The notes: generated from the sequence alone by a model not told the origin. DNA of 64,000 bases from Rattus norvegicus (GCF_036323735.1 NC_086032.1:54400599-54464598), one strand, 5' to 3'. Positions 21,903 through 34,236 are shown, counted from the first letter of the stretch. A program made the numbers and translations.

Positions 21903-24390
21903 TTGACACCACTCACAATAGTCCCAAATAATATAAAATACCTCAGTTTGACTTTAACCAAGCAAGTGAAAGACAAGACAAGAACTGCATGACAGGAACT
22001 TCAAGTCTCTGAAGAAAGAAATTGAAGAAGATCTCAGAAGATGGAAAGACCTCCCACACTCATGGATTGGCAGGATTAATAAAGTAAAAATGGCCATTTT
22101 GCCAAAGTCAACCTACAGACTCAATGCAATCCCCATTAAATTTATAGAGATAGAAAGAGCAATTTGTAAACTCTTTTGGAATAACAAAAAGCCCAGGATA
22201 GTGGAAAACTATACTCAACAATAAGAGAACTTCTGGGGGAATCACCATCCCTGACTTCAAGCAGTATTACAGAGAAATAGTGATAAAAAACTGTACGGCA
22301 TTAATAGAGAGACAGGAGATAGATCAGTGGAATAAAACTTAAGACCCAGAAATGAAACCACTTACCTATGGTCACTTAATCTTTGACAAAGGAGCTAAAA
22401 CTTTCCAATGGAAAAAAGATAGCATTTTCAACAAAGGTGATGGTTCAACTGGAGGTCAACATGTTGAAGAATGCAAATGATCCATTCTTATCACCTTGTA
22501 AAAAGCTTAAGTCCAAGTGGAACAAGGACCTCCATATCAAACCAGATCCTCTCAAGCTAAAAGAAGAAGTGGGCAAGAGTCTTGAACACATGGGCACTGG
22601 GAAAAATTTCCTGAACAAAACTCAAATGGCTTATGCTTTAAGATCAAGAATCAACAAGTAAGACCCCTTAAAACTGCAAAGCTTCTGTAAGGCAAAGGAC
22701 ACTGTCATTGGGACAAAACGGCAACCAACAGATTGGGAAAAGATCCTTACCAATCCTACGTCTAATAGTGGGCTAATATCCAAAATATACAAAGAAATCA
22801 AGAAGATTCCAGAGAGCCAAATAACCCTATTAAAAAATGCTAACCCTATTAACCCTAGAATGCAAAGCTTCTGTAAGGCAAAGGACACTGTCATTGGGAC
22901 AAAACGGCAACCAACAGATTGGGAAAAGATCCTAACCAATCCTACGTCTAATAGTGGGCTAATATCCAAAATATACAAAGAAATCAAGAAGATTCCAGAG
23001 AGCCAAATAACCCTATTAAAAAATGCTAAACCCTATTAAAAGAGCTAAACAAAGATTGCTCAGCTAAGGAATATCAAATGGCTGAGAAGCACCTAAAGAA
23101 ATGTTCAACATCCTTTGTCATCAGGGAAATGCAAATCAAAACAACCTTGAGATTCCACCTCACAGCAATCAGAATGGCTAAGATAAAAAACACAGGTGAC
23201 AACAGATGCTGGCGAGAATGTGAAGAAAGAGAAAAACTCCTCCCTTATTGGTGGGATTACAAACTGGTTCAACCACTTTGGAAATCACTCTGGAGGTTCA
23301 TCAGAAAATTGAACATTACACTACCTGAGGACCCAGCTATACCTCTCTTGGGCATATACCCAAAAGATGCTCCAACATACATCAGAGACACATGCTCCAC
23401 TATGTTCATAGCAGCCTTTATAATAGCCAGAAGCTGGAATGAACTTACATGCCCTTTAACAGAGGATTGCTACAGAAAATGTGGTACATCTACACCATGG
23501 AGTACTACTCAGCTATCAAAAACAATGACTTCATGAAATTCATAGGCAAATGGATGGAACTAAAAAATATCATCCTGAGTGAAGTAATCCAATCACATAA
23601 AAATACACATGGTATGCAATCATTGATATGTGGATATTAGCCCAAAAGCTGGAATTACTCAAGATGCAATCCAGAGACCACATGAAGCTCAAGAAGAAAG
23701 ATGACAAAAATGCAGATGCTTCACTCCTTCTTAAAAGGGGGAACAAAAATATCCATAGGAGGGGATGTGGAGGCAAAGTTTAGAGCAGAGCCTGAAGGAT
23801 CGACCATTCAGAACCTGCCCCACATGTAGCCCATATATATAGCCACCAAAACTAAATAAGATTGTTGAAGCTAAGAAGTGCATGCTGACAAGACCTGGAT
23901 ATAGATCTCTCCTGAAGGCCACAGCCAGAACATGTCAAGTACAGACACAAAAGCTAGCCACAAGCCACTGAACTGAGAACTGGACCCCCACTGGAGAAAT
24001 TAGAGAAAGGACTGAAAGAGCTGAAGGGGCTTGCAACCCCATAAGGACAACAATGCCAACCAACCAGAGCTTTCAGGGACTAAACCACTACCCAAACACT
24101 ATACATGGACTGACCCATGACTCCATCTGCATATGTAGCAGAGGGTGGTCTTGCTGGGCACCAAGGGAAGTAAAAGCCCTTGGTCCTGCCAAGGTTGGAC
24201 CCCCAGTGTAGGAGATTGTCAGTGGGGATGCGGTAAGGGGGATTGATGCGGAGGGGAACACCCTTATAGAAGAAGGGATGGGAGGGGATAGGGAGCTTAT
24301 GGCCAAGAAACTGGGAAATGGAATAACATTTGAAATGTAAATAAAAAAATATCCAATTTTAAAAAAAAAAGAAAAAAAATGTTGGGATTG
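21903..24390 (+). mobile_element. 5'-truncated L1 (2.5 kb) with internal duplication
   Basis: Starts in the reverse-transcriptase part of ORF2 and continues through the Cys-rich C-terminus (to about 23640) and the 3' UTR to an A-rich tail (about 24345-24380). The ORF2 remnant has many frameshifts; the longest pieces are at 22383-22661 and 23078-23536. A 186-bp unit is tandemly duplicated at 22676-23030. It is older than the 29784-33290 and 33506-40524 copies. No clear TSD. Confidence 0.92.
22676..23030. repeat. 186-bp tandem duplication inside L1 ORF2
   Basis: The stretch beginning 'gcaaagcttctgtaaggcaa' at 22676 starts again at 22862. Over about 168 bp the two copies differ visibly at only one or two positions (for example CCTTACC versus CCTAACC). 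The linking end, 'aaaaaatgctaaccctatta', is also repeated. Other L1 copies here have this segment once, so the duplication occurred after insertion. Confidence 0.95.
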
Positions 24391-25060
24391 AAGCATTATC
24401 TCAAGTACATTGTGTAAGAAGAATTAGATGTGTAAGACCTCAAGGTCAATAGGAAGATTAAAGCCAAACTTACGTGGAAAAAAATCTCCTACAACAATGG
24501 GGATCTCTGAATAACTTTCCTTCAATCTGAGAGAATGGCTACCTCTTTTAGCTGACACTGCATATTTATATTTTAGGCAATATAGCCTGATTGTTTCTGT
24601 GTTTAGATGGGTGAGAATCCAGATTTACTGGCATGGAGCTAGACATAGAATGTGAATGCTTATAGGTGTCCAACATATGTGTGGACAGTAAAGATCTAGT
24701 TGTATCTTGATTTAAAAAAAAAGGGAATAAGATTAGTGGAAAGACAATGGATTATAGGGGAAAAATGCTGAATTAGATCAACCTGTATCCTTTAAAGGTG
24801 TTTGAGCATCAGAATAAATGGAAATCACAACTCTAAGAGGAAAAAGATGTAAAAAGACAGCACATAGATGACCCAAAAAGCTGACACCCTGCACGGGGAT
24901 AAGGTGACATTCAGAAAACAATTTGACTAAAGGAGTCAGAGATAGGATACTCCCAACTCCCATGAAAATTTACAGGAAAGAGAGGCTATTTAATAATCAC
25001 TTACACAGAAATAATACAAGAAAATTCAGTTGTGCTCACTTCAGTTCAGGGAAGTAATCT
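24391..25060. other. No recognised gene or repeat
   Basis: About 670 bp of AT-rich sequence between an L1 tail and an ID element; nothing identifiable. Confidence 0.6.
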
Positions 25061-25171
25061 TTTTTTTTTTTTCTTTTTTCTTTTTTTCTTTTTTTTCGGA
25101 GCTGGGGACCGAACCCAGGGCTTTGCGCTTGCTAGGCAAGCACTCTACCACTGAGCTAAATCCCCAACCCC
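25061..25171 (-). mobile_element. Full-length ID SINE
   Basis: A long impure T tract (25061-25097) is followed by the complete ID core in reverse. It retains both internal pol III promoter boxes: on the minus strand TAGCTCAGTGG (A box) and GGTTCGGTCC (B box). Flanked by a 14-bp duplication with one mismatch (25047-25060 and 25172-25185, core GAAGTAATCT). The length and purity of the tail suggest a young insertion. Confidence 0.97.
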
Positions 25172-25185
25172 CAGAGAAGTAATCT

Positions 25186-25819
25186 TGGTGAAATTTATTT
25201 CAGTAGAGTTTTGCTCAGAGAAGTTTAGTTTGTGGAGTTCAGAGGCTGTCTTTCTGAACACAGCAATTCAGTCAAAAGTCAAGAGAAGCTGATTTTTGTC
25301 AGTTGGATTAAAGAGGTCTTTGAACCAGATGAGTTGAGTTGAATCATTCACAGTTCAGAAAGAGCTAGAAGGAGTATTCAGCAGTATGTCTTGAAAGCCG
25401 GAGGATTTCTGGTCTATGTTAGCAGACAGAATCTAGAAGCTGAAGCCCTCAAGGGCCAAGCCTGCAGAAGATTAGGCTGTGAGGATGCTAGAAGCTCCCA
25501 GGCCAAGGGATAATATATAGAAATGGTCTGAGCTTAGCACTAGTCATGCACTAGGAACAGCTCTCATCTCATCCTTTCATCTGAGGAAATAAAAGTAGCA
25601 TTCACATTTACAACACATAGCTAATATATATTGTAGGCTTATAGGAATTTTAAACCAGAATTGCTCATGTCTAAAGGAAACACAGAGACAAAGAATGGAG
25701 CAGAAACTGAAAGAAAGGCCATCCAGAAACTGACCCTCCTTGTGATCTATCCCATATGCATCTATCAAACCCAGTTGCCATGAAGTACTGGTGACAGGAA
25801 CTTGATAAGGATGTGATAT
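25186..25819. other. No recognised gene or repeat
   Basis: About 630 bp of unassigned sequence upstream of the solo LTR; no open frame of note. Confidence 0.6.
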
Positions 25820-26305
25820 TGAAAGGAAAAAGTTTAAAATTGCCCACTAGACAAAAGTCAAAGTCAAAAGCGAGCCCTGGAGCTGCCTGTTCCAGGAACT
25901 AGCTGATCACAGAAAGAGTAATTGCACCAGCTGGTTTAGCCACTTTGTTCCAGGAACTAGCTAACCATAATAGCAGCTGACCATAATAGCAGCTGACCAT
26001 AATAGCAGGTACTGGTTAACCATAAAGTTAGATTAAAATCTTAAAGCACAATTATGAGAAACAGGAGGTTCTTCCTTGTGATTTGGTATGGTTTTTCCTT
26101 TAAATAACCCATCTCCCAACCATTCGAGGTTGTACTCCTCTACCCCTGCATGGGATACAAGTCTCGACCCCTGTACACTGGTTTCTGTCGTCCCTATCAA
26201 TAAACCTCTTGTTGATTGTATCAAGATCAGTCTCTCATGAGTTCTTGGGGGGGTTGTGTCATCCCGAGATTTGAGTGAGGGTATCCCCGCTCCGGGAGTC
26301 TTTCA
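25820..26305 (+). mobile_element. Solo LTR, ERV1/gammaretrovirus-like
   Basis: A 486-bp unit starts TGAAAG and ends CTTTCA, a short terminal inverted repeat typical of gammaretroviral LTRs. It is flanked by the 4-bp duplication ATAT (25816-25819 and 26306-26309). U3 contains two copies of GTTCCAGGAACTAGCT (25888 and 25946 areas), each with a STAT-like palindrome TTCCAGGAA, and a 16-bp unit (ACCATAATAGCAGCTG) repeated almost three times from 25964. A TATA-like TTTAAATAA lies near 26100. The polyadenylation signal AATAAA lies near 26200, with a GT-rich region after it. No primer-binding site or internal sequence follows, so the provirus collapsed to a solo LTR by recombination. Confidence 0.85.
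25964..26010 (+). promoter_or_regulatory. 16-bp enhancer-like direct repeats in LTR U3
   Basis: ACCATAATAGCAGCTG occurs at 25964-25979 and 25980-25995, and a third partial copy (ACCATAATAGCAGGT) starts at 25996. Tandem repeats in U3 are commonly enhancer elements in this class of LTR. The E-box-like CAGCTG is within each unit. The enhancer role is inferred. Confidence 0.6.
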
Positions 26306-26354
26306 ATATGATCACAATAGGAAGTTATTATAGTCTTTATTTGTCCTAAAATGC

Positions 26355-26515
26355 TGTGGAATCTTAATCCCAGTACAAAGGAATCAAAGGCAGTCAGTTC
26401 TTGTGAGTATGAAGTCTAACAATCTATATGCTAGGACAGCCTGGACTACACAGAGAAATCCTGTCTCAAACGAAGAGAACAAAACAAAACAACAAAACAA
26501 AACAAAACAAAATGA
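26355..26515 (+). mobile_element. B1 SINE with (CAAAA)n tail
   Basis: 'aatcttaatcccagtac' and 'ctaggacagcctggactacacagagaaatcctgtctcaaa' mark the B1 core; the tail is a CAAAA repeat (26480-26513). The middle is degenerate. Confidence 0.8.
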
Positions 26516-27007
26516 AAAAAGCTTGTTAGGCCTATATGAGCACGTTAATGCCACTTTTATTTCCTCAGATGACATGATGAGATGAGAGCCATACCCAAGT
26601 TTTATGAAGATATACCTTGGATTGAGCCCAGAGCATTTCCTTCTCTGTTCTAACTATCCCTAGGCCTATGATAGGAAGCTTCTGAACTCCATACAATATA
26701 ATCTTCTGCAAGTTTGGACCTTGAAGGCTTCATATTGCACCCTTTGTCTGCTAACCTAGGTCTAGAATATTTCAGCCTCTGATACTTACTGCTGAATAAA
26801 CTCATTCTTCTTAGTTCTTTCTGATCTCTGACTGCTGGTTCAATTTAGCAACTCTGGCTCAAATTCCTCTTCAACCTGACTGATTCAAATTGGCTCCTAT
26901 TGGCTTCTGATTGAATTGCTCTGCTTGGAAAGACTGCCTGTGAACTCCATGAACTGCACAACTGAATTGATCTAAACTGCTGGGAACTGAACTCTCTGAA
27001 GTGAACA

Positions 27008-27034
27008 CAATTGAACTGAACTGAACTGAACTAA
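27008..27034. repeat. (TGAAC)n short tandem repeat
   Basis: Four perfect TGAAC units within a wider field (26930-27060) of diverged TGAACT/TGAATT words, suggesting an older, longer array that decayed. Confidence 0.8.
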
Positions 27035-28235
27035 ACCAAATTGAACCAACTGAACTGATTTCAGTTGAATCATCTCTCAATCACTACTCTTTAGGTAAAT
27101 TTTCTTTCCTGTCTGTTCTCTTAAGAGTTGGGTGTATTCTAATTCTCACTCATTCTGTCAAATCTTTCTCTAACTCTTCACTTTATCTTGTCCTCAATTG
27201 GATACCATTTGGAGGAATTAACGGTGTGTGGTAAACATCTGCTGTATTCTAGCTAGATGGATTAAATGTGTGTAAGTGAGTCGGAGGGATTACAGGTGTG
27301 TGGTATGTCTGCATTCCAGCTGGATCAAATTTTTAGATGTGATCCTTTGCCAGAGCAGCCATGTTGCTGGATTAAAATTTCTCTATAATTATATGTAATG
27401 CATTGTAAATTGTTTATACTTATGAAATAAAGTAAACTTAATTCTTTTGTGCAAACTAAGTAATCGTTGACCAAATAACATACTTTAAAAACCTGTATTA
27501 GAGTCATCTTTGAAGCCAGGAATCAATTTTTTTCCTCTCTCCTTTCCCTATTTTATTCATTACAGGAGTTTAGGTTATGGTACAAAGAATAAAATGTGTG
27601 ATTTCCTAATTAATTTAGCTGAAGACCAATATGAGACCTTATCTGAAAAGTATGTACATAAAATATAGGTGAGTATATATGTCATGTACATATCAGCTTA
27701 GGGCTACATGGAGTTTTGATTTCTTATAATTGTAGGAACCTATGAGAAAGTAAACCTCAGAAGAGACAGCTCCAAATGCCTAGAAAAAAAAATTGCACAT
27801 TTTGCCTTAGATCAGGTATTAAAGACTGAAAATTCATCAGACTTGTCAAGATCTGTGTAGTAACTATTACATAAACCTATTTGTAATGCATGGGTGTATT
27901 GTAATAATAGACTTTTATCATCTTTTATTATATTAAATTTATTTAAAGAGATAAAAATTGAACTAAATCCTCTAAGGAAGCAGTCACTTGATGAAATACC
28001 ATGATTTCACACTGACTAATATTCAAATAATAAAGATTCGCCCATCTGAGGCTACTATTACTTTTTGCCATGAGACCTTGATATATTTATATTTTACTAT
28101 GACATTTTCTTGGTAAATGCTTTTCGATAATTTTAACCAAAGTACTTTGCATCTTTTTTGGTAATATGACAGGACTGAGTTATAGATCACTAAGTACTGT
28201 GAACAAATAACCATCAAGATCTGCATGAAGTAGTG

Positions 28236-29768
28236 CTAGAAAGCACAAGTGAGGAGGTAGAAAAAGGAACACTCTTCCTTTGCTAGTGGGATTGCAAGCT
28301 ACTACAAATACTCTGGAAATCTGTCTGGAGGTCCCTCAGAAAATTTGAAAATATTTCAACCTTAGGACCCCACTATACCACTACAGGGCATATACTCCGA
28401 AGATGCTACAATATATACCAAGGACACATGCTCCACTATGTTTATAGCAACCTTATTTATAATAGCCAGAAGCTAAAAACAACCCACGTACCCTTCAGCA
28501 GAGGAGTGGATACACAAAATGTGGTCCATTTACACAATGGAGTACTACTCAGCTATTAAAAACAATAACAATGAAATTCACAGGCAAATGGATTGAACAT
28601 GAAAATATCATCCTGAGTGAGGTAACCCAGTACAAAAACAAAACAAAACAAAAACAAACAGATGGTATTTACTCACTGAGAAGTGGATATTATCCCAAAG
28701 GCTTGGAATACCCATGATATAACTCACAGATCATATGAAGCTCAAGAAGAATGAAGAACAAAATGTGAATGCTTCTGTCCTACTTAGAAGGGGGAACAAA
28801 AATATCAGGGGAGGTAAAGCGAGGGAGGGTCCTGGGAGGGAGAGGGAGGGGAAGGGAAAAAGAGGGAGAAGTTCAGGTGTGGGAGGAGACAAGGAAGAAA
28901 TGCAGAGTTACAGGAAAATGAATGAACCTGTTTAGTAGTAGGGCTTGAGGAACTGGGGGTAGGCCCTAGAATGTCCCAGATACCAGGAACTTAAGAGACT
29001 CCTAGGACCAAATGGGTATAGTGTTAGCTGAAATACCCAACAAAGGGAAGAAAGAACCTGTAGAGACCATATTCAGAGGTTAGGGATAGCCCCCATTGAG
29101 GGAAAGGGCCACCCACCCATCTCAAATATACTAACACAGTTATTTCTATCTAAAGGAAATTCAGGAACAGAAGGTAGAGCAGAGACTGAAGGATGGATCA
29201 ACCTGGGGATCCATCCCATCTACAGCCACCAAACCTAGACAGTACTGTTGATGTAAATAAGAGCTGGCTGACAAGAGTTTGGTATGGCTGTCCCTGAGAA
29301 GCTTTGCCAGAGTCTGACCAATACAGGTGTGAATGATTGGAGCCAACCATTGCAATTAGCATAGGTACCCCAGTGGAGGAGTTAGAAGGCTTAAAGGAGC
29401 TGAAGGGGTTTGCACCTCCATAGGAAGAACAACAATATCAACCAACCAGACTCCCCAGAGCTCCCAGAGACTAAACCACCAACCAAAAAGTACACATTGA
29501 GGAACTCATGACTCTAACTGCTTATGTAGCAAGAGGATTGCATTATTTGGCATTAATGGGAAAAGAGACCTTTGGACCTGTGGAGACTTAATGCACCAAT
29601 ACAGGGAATACTAGGACTGTGGGGTGGATGTGGAAGGGTGGGTGGGTGGAGGAGCACCTGCAGAATCAGGGGATAGAGGGATGGGATAAGAGGTTTGAGG
29701 AGAGGAATCTGGGAAGCTGGATAACATCTGAAATGTAAATAAATAAAATAACCAATAAAAAATAAATG
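28236..29768 (+). mobile_element. Old 5'-truncated L1
   Basis: Starts in the Cys-rich C-terminal part of ORF2 ('gaacactcttcctttgctagtgggattgcaag' region) and runs through a long diverged 3' UTR to 'aaataaaataaccaataaaaaataaa' at 29740-29768. The ORF2 remnant is heavily mutated. A young inverted L1 begins only about 15 bp after its tail. Confidence 0.88.
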
Positions 29769-29783
29769 GATTTTATTGAACTC

Positions 29784-31983
29784 AGGCAGTTCAATGTCCA
29801 ATTTTCTGAGGAACCTCCAGACTGATTTCCAGAATGGTTTTACCAGTCTGCAATCCCACCAACAATGGAGGAGTGTTCCTCTTTCTCCACATCCTCGCCA
29901 GCATCTGCTGTCACCTGAGTTTTTGATCTTAGCCACTCTCACTGGTGTGAGGTGAAATCTCAGGGTTGTTTTGATTTGCATTTCCCTTATGACTAAAGAT
30001 GTTGAACATTTCTTTAGGTGTTTCTCAGCCATTCGGCATTCCTCAGCTGTGAATTCTTTGTTTAGCTCTGAACCCCATTTTTTATAGGGTTATTTGTTTC
30101 CCTGCGGTCTAACTTCTTGAGTTCTTTGTATATTTTGGATATAAGGCCTCTATCTGTTGTAGGATTGGTAAAGATCTTTTCCCAATCTGTTGGTTGCCGT
30201 TTTGTCCTAACCACAGTGTCCTTTGCCTTACAGAAGCTTTGCAGTTTTATGAGATCCCATTAGTCGATTCTTGATCTTAGAGCATAAGCCATTGGTGTTT
30301 TGTTCAGGAAATTTTTTCCAGTGCCCATGTGTTCCAGATGCTTCCCTAGTTTTTCTTCTATTAGTTTGAGTGTGTCTGGTTTGATGTGGAGGTCCTTGAT
30401 CCACTTGGACTTAAGCTTTGTACAGGGTGATAAGGATGGGTCAATCTGCATTCTTCTACATGTTGCCCTCCAGTTGAACCAGCACCATTTGCTGAAAATG
30501 CTATCTTTTTTCCATTGGATGGTTTTGGCTCCTTTGTCAAAAATCAAGTGACCATAGGTGTGTGGGTTCATTTCTGGGTCTTCAATTCTATTCCATTGGT
30601 CTATCTGTCTGTCTCTGTACCAATACCATGCAGTTTTTATCACTATTGCTCTGTAATACTGCTTGAGTTCAGGGATAGTGATTCCCCCTGAAGTCCTTTT
30701 ATTGTTGAGGATAGCTTTAGCTATCCTGGGTTTTTTGTTATTCCAGATGAATTTGCAAATTGTTCTGTCTAACTCTTTGAAGAATTGGATTGGTATTTTG
30801 ATGGGGATTGCATTGAATCTGTAGATTACTTTTGGTAAAATGGCCATTTTTACTATATTAATCCTGCCAATCCATGAGCATGGGAGATCTTTCCATCTTC
30901 TGAGGTCTTCTTCAATTTCTTTCCTCAGTGTCTTGAAGTTCTTATTGTACAGATCTTTTACTTGCTTGGTTAAAGTCACACCGAGGTACTTTATATTATT
31001 TGGGTCTATTATGAAGGGTGTCATTTCCCTAATTTCTTTCTCGGCTTGTTTCTCTTTTGTATAGAGGAAGGCAACTGATTTATTTGAGTTAATTTTATAC
31101 CCAGCCACTTTGCTGAAGTTGTTTATCAGCTTTAGTAGTTCTCTGGTGGAACTTTTGGGATCACTTAAATATACTATCATGTCATCTGCAAATAGTGATA
31201 TTTTGACTTCTTTTCCGATCTGTATTCCCTTGATCTCCTTTTGTTGTCTGATTGCTCTGGCTAGAACTTCAAGAACTATATTGAATAAGTAGGGAGAGAG
31301 TGGGCAGCCTTGTCTGGTCCCTGATTTTAGTGGGATTGTTTCAAGTTTCTCTCCATTTAGTTTAATGTTAGCAACTGGTTTGCTGTATGGTTTACTATGT
31401 TTAGGTATGGGCCTTGAATTCCTATTCTTTCCAGGACTTTTATCATGAAGGGGTGTTGAATTTTGTCAAATGCTTTCTCAGCATCTAATGAAATGATCAT
31501 GTGGTTCTGTTCTTTCAGTTTGTTTATATATGGATCACGTTGATGGTTTTCCGTATATTAAACCATCCCTGCATGCCTGGGATGAAGCCTACTTGATCAT
31601 GGTGGATGATTGTTTTGACGTGCTCTTGAATTCGGTTTGCCAGAATTTTATTGAGTATTTTTGCGTCGATATTCATAAGGGAAATTGGTCTGAAGTTCTC
31701 TTTCTTTGTTGTGTCTTTGGGTGGTTTAGGTATAAGAGTAATTGTGGCTTCGTAGAAGGAATTCCGTAGGGCTCCAACTGATTCAATTTTGTGGAATAGT
31801 TTGGATAATATTGGTATGAGGACTTCTATGAAGGTTTGATAGAATTCTGCACTAAACCCGTCTGGACCTGTGGTTTTTTTGGTTGGGAGACCTTTAATGA
31901 CTGCTTCTATGTCCTTAGGAGTTATGGGGTTGTTTAACTGGTTTATCTGTTCCTGATTTAACTTCGGTACCTGGTATCTGTCT
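29784..31983 (-). pseudogene. L1 ORF2 remnant, inverted segment (minus strand)
   Basis: Encodes the reverse-transcriptase domain and C-terminal part of ORF2 (about residues 445-1180 of the intact protein). The longest open piece is 30260-31180, which includes thumb and downstream sequence. Frames are broken, for example near 31388, where 4 bp are missing relative to the intact copy, and at 30090, where the A run is shorter. The FADD motif segment near 31190 is preserved in sequence. No endonuclease and no start codon, so it is non-functional. Confidence 0.9.
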
Positions 31984-32045
31984 GAGAAATATAAAATGTC
32001 TGAAAAGTACCTAAAAAATGTTCAACATCCTTCATCATCAGGGAA

Positions 32046-32561
32046 ATGCAAATCAAAACAACCCTGAGATTTCACCTCACAACAGTGAGAATGGCTAAGA
32101 TCAAAAATTCAGGTGACAGCAAATGCTGGCAAGGATGTGGAGAAAGAGGAACACTCCTCCATTGTTGGTGGGATTGCAGACTGGTACAACCATTCTGGAA
32201 ATCATTCTGGAGGTTCCTCAGAAAATTGGACATTGAACTGCCTGAGGATCCAGCTATACCTCTCTTGGGCATCTACCCAAAAGATGCCTCAACATATAAA
32301 AGAGACATGTGCTCCACTATGTTCATCGCAGCCTTATTTATAATAGCCAGAAACTGGAAAGAACCCAGATGCCCTTCAACAGAGGAATGGATACAGAAAA
32401 TGTGGTACATCTACACAATGGAATATTACTCAGCTATCAAAAACAACGAGTTTATGAAATTCGTAGGCAAATGGTTGGAACTAGAAAATATCATCCTGAG
32501 TGAGCTAACCCAATCACAGAAAGACATACATGGTATGCACTCATTGATAAGTGGCTATTAG
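32046..32561 (+). pseudogene. L1 ORF2 C-terminal remnant
   Basis: An uninterrupted frame of 171 codons covers the Cys-rich C-terminal domain, including the CX3CX7HX4C pattern (CWQGCGERGTLLHCWWDC), and ends at the normal ORF2 stop. It is the 3' part of the inverted L1 and has no start or catalytic domains. Confidence 0.9.
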
Positions 32562-33290
32562 CCCAAATGCTTGAATTACCCTAGATCCCTAGAACAAACG
32601 AAACTCAAGATGGATGATCAAAATGTGAATGCTTCACTCCTTCTTTAAATGAGGAAAAAGAATACCCTTGGCAGGGAAGGGAGAGGCAAAGATTAAAACA
32701 GAGACTGAAGGAACACCCATTCAGAGCCTGCCCCACATGTGGCCCCTACATATACAGCCACCCAATTAGACAAGATGGATGAAGCAAAGAAGTGCAGACC
32801 CACAGGAGCCGGATGTAGATCGCTCCTGAGAGACACAGCCAGAATACAGCAAATACAGAGGCGAATGCCAGCAGCAAAACACTGAACTGAGAATAGGTCC
32901 CCCGTTGAAGGAATCAGAGAAAGAACTGGAAGAGCTTGAAGGGGCTCGAGACCCCATATGTACAACAATGTCAAGCAACCAGAGCTTCCAGGGACTAAGC
33001 CACTACCTAAAGACTATACATGGACTGACCCTGGACTCTGACCCCATAGGTAGAAATGAATATCCTAGTAAGAGCACCAGTGGAAGGGGAAGCCCTGGGT
33101 CCTGCTAAGACTGAACCCCCAGTGAACTAGACTATGGGCGGAGGGCGGCAATGGGGGGAGGGTTGGGAGGGGAACACCCATAAGGAAGGGGAGGGGGGAG
33201 GGGAATGTTTGCCCGGAAACCGGGAAAGGGAATAACACTTGAAATGTATATAAGAAATACTCAAGTTAATAAAAAAAATAAAAATAATTA

Positions 33291-33491
33291 ATACAGCTAT
33301 AATTCATTTAGTAGATTTTCAGCAGTTTCATTTGCTTTCTTCTGCCCTGTAAAAGGTAAGCAAAGGTGGTAGCCATCCAGACATATGCATACATGATGGA
33401 GGGATTTCCTTCATGATTTTGATCATTAATTTTAAGGAACAATTTTTTGTTTCCTAGATGTTGATCAAAAATCAAGAGAGATGTTTCTGTA
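33291..33491. other. Spacer between two tail-to-tail L1s
   Basis: About 200 bp of unique AT-rich DNA between the A tail of the plus-strand L1 and the TSD of the full-length minus-strand L1. No feature recognised. Confidence 0.7.
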
Positions 33492-33505
33492 ATAAAATAT
33501 GTTCT

Positions 33506-34236
33506 TTTTTTTTTTTTTTTTATTTTTATTTACTTGAGTATTTCTTATATACATTTCGAGTGTTATTCCCTTTCCCGGTTTCCGGGCAAACATCCCCCTC
33601 CCCCCTCCCCTTCCTTATGGGTGTTCCCCTCCCAACCCTCCCCCCATTGCCGCCCTCCCCCCATAGACTAGTTCACTGGGGGTTCAGTCTTAGCAGGACC
33701 CAGGGCTTCCCCTTCCACTGGTGCTCTTACTAGGATATTCATTGCTACCTATGGGGTCAGAGTCCAGGGTCAGTCCATGTATAGTCTTTAGGTAGTGGCT
33801 TCGTCCCTGGAAGCTCTGGTTGCTTGGCATTGTTGTACTTTTGGGGTCTCGAGCCCCTTCAAGCTCTTCCAGTTCTTTCTCTGATTCCTTCAATAGGGGA
33901 CCTATTCTCAGTTCAGTGGTTTGCTGCTGGCATTCGCCTCTATATTTGCTGTATTCTGGCTGTGTCTCTCAGGAGCGATCTACATCCGGCTCCTGTCGGT
34001 CTGCACTTCTTTGCTTCATCCATCTTCTCTAATTGGGTGGCTGTATATGTATGGGCCACATGTGGGGCAGGCTCTGAATGGGTGTTCCTTCAGTCTCTGT
34101 TTTAATCTTTGCCTCTCCCTTCCCTGCCAAGGGTATTCTTTTTCCTCATTTAAAGAAGGAGTGAAGCATTCACATTTTGATCATCCGTCTTGAGTTTCGT
34201 TTGTTCTAGGGATCTAGGGTAATTCAAGCATTTGGG
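33506..34236 (-). other. L1 3' UTR with G-rich polypurine tract
   Basis: On the plus strand 33591-33664 is strongly C-rich, so the L1 RNA carries runs of G (GGGGGGAGGG type) able to form G-quadruplexes, a conserved mammalian L1 feature. A T run (33506-33523) marks the poly-A tail. A polyadenylation-like AATAAA is not sharply placed; the 3' end reads AAATACTCAAGTAAATAAAA. Confidence 0.9.

Larger units (their letters stand above)
26306..28235. other. Intergenic sequence with a B1 and GAACT-rich tract
   Basis: Contains a B1 (about 26355-26515), a TGAAC-rich stretch (about 26960-27060) and two imperfect copies of a 'ggattacaggtgtgtggta' type block (27211-27260 and 27280-27330). The rest is AT-rich without gene signals. 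Confidence 0.5.
29784..33290 (+). mobile_element. Young L1 with inverted 5' half (twin priming)
   Basis: 29784-31983 is ORF2 on the minus strand, matching the intact L1 between about 34553 and 36763 with only scattered differences. At about 31985-32010 the sequence switches to the plus strand and runs from the ORF2 C-terminal part to the 3' UTR and A-rich tail (33270-33290). About 250 bp of ORF2 C-terminus is present in both orientations, so the inversion junction carries a duplication. The plus part starts with about 40 bp that match less well. No clean TSD was found, partly because the left end abuts the A-rich tail of an older L1. Confidence 0.88.

Noticed and set aside
29553..30032. 159-codon minus frame fusing L1 ORF2 to a Pro-rich tail
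   Set aside because: Chance read-through from the inverted young L1 into the antisense of an older L1's 3' UTR.
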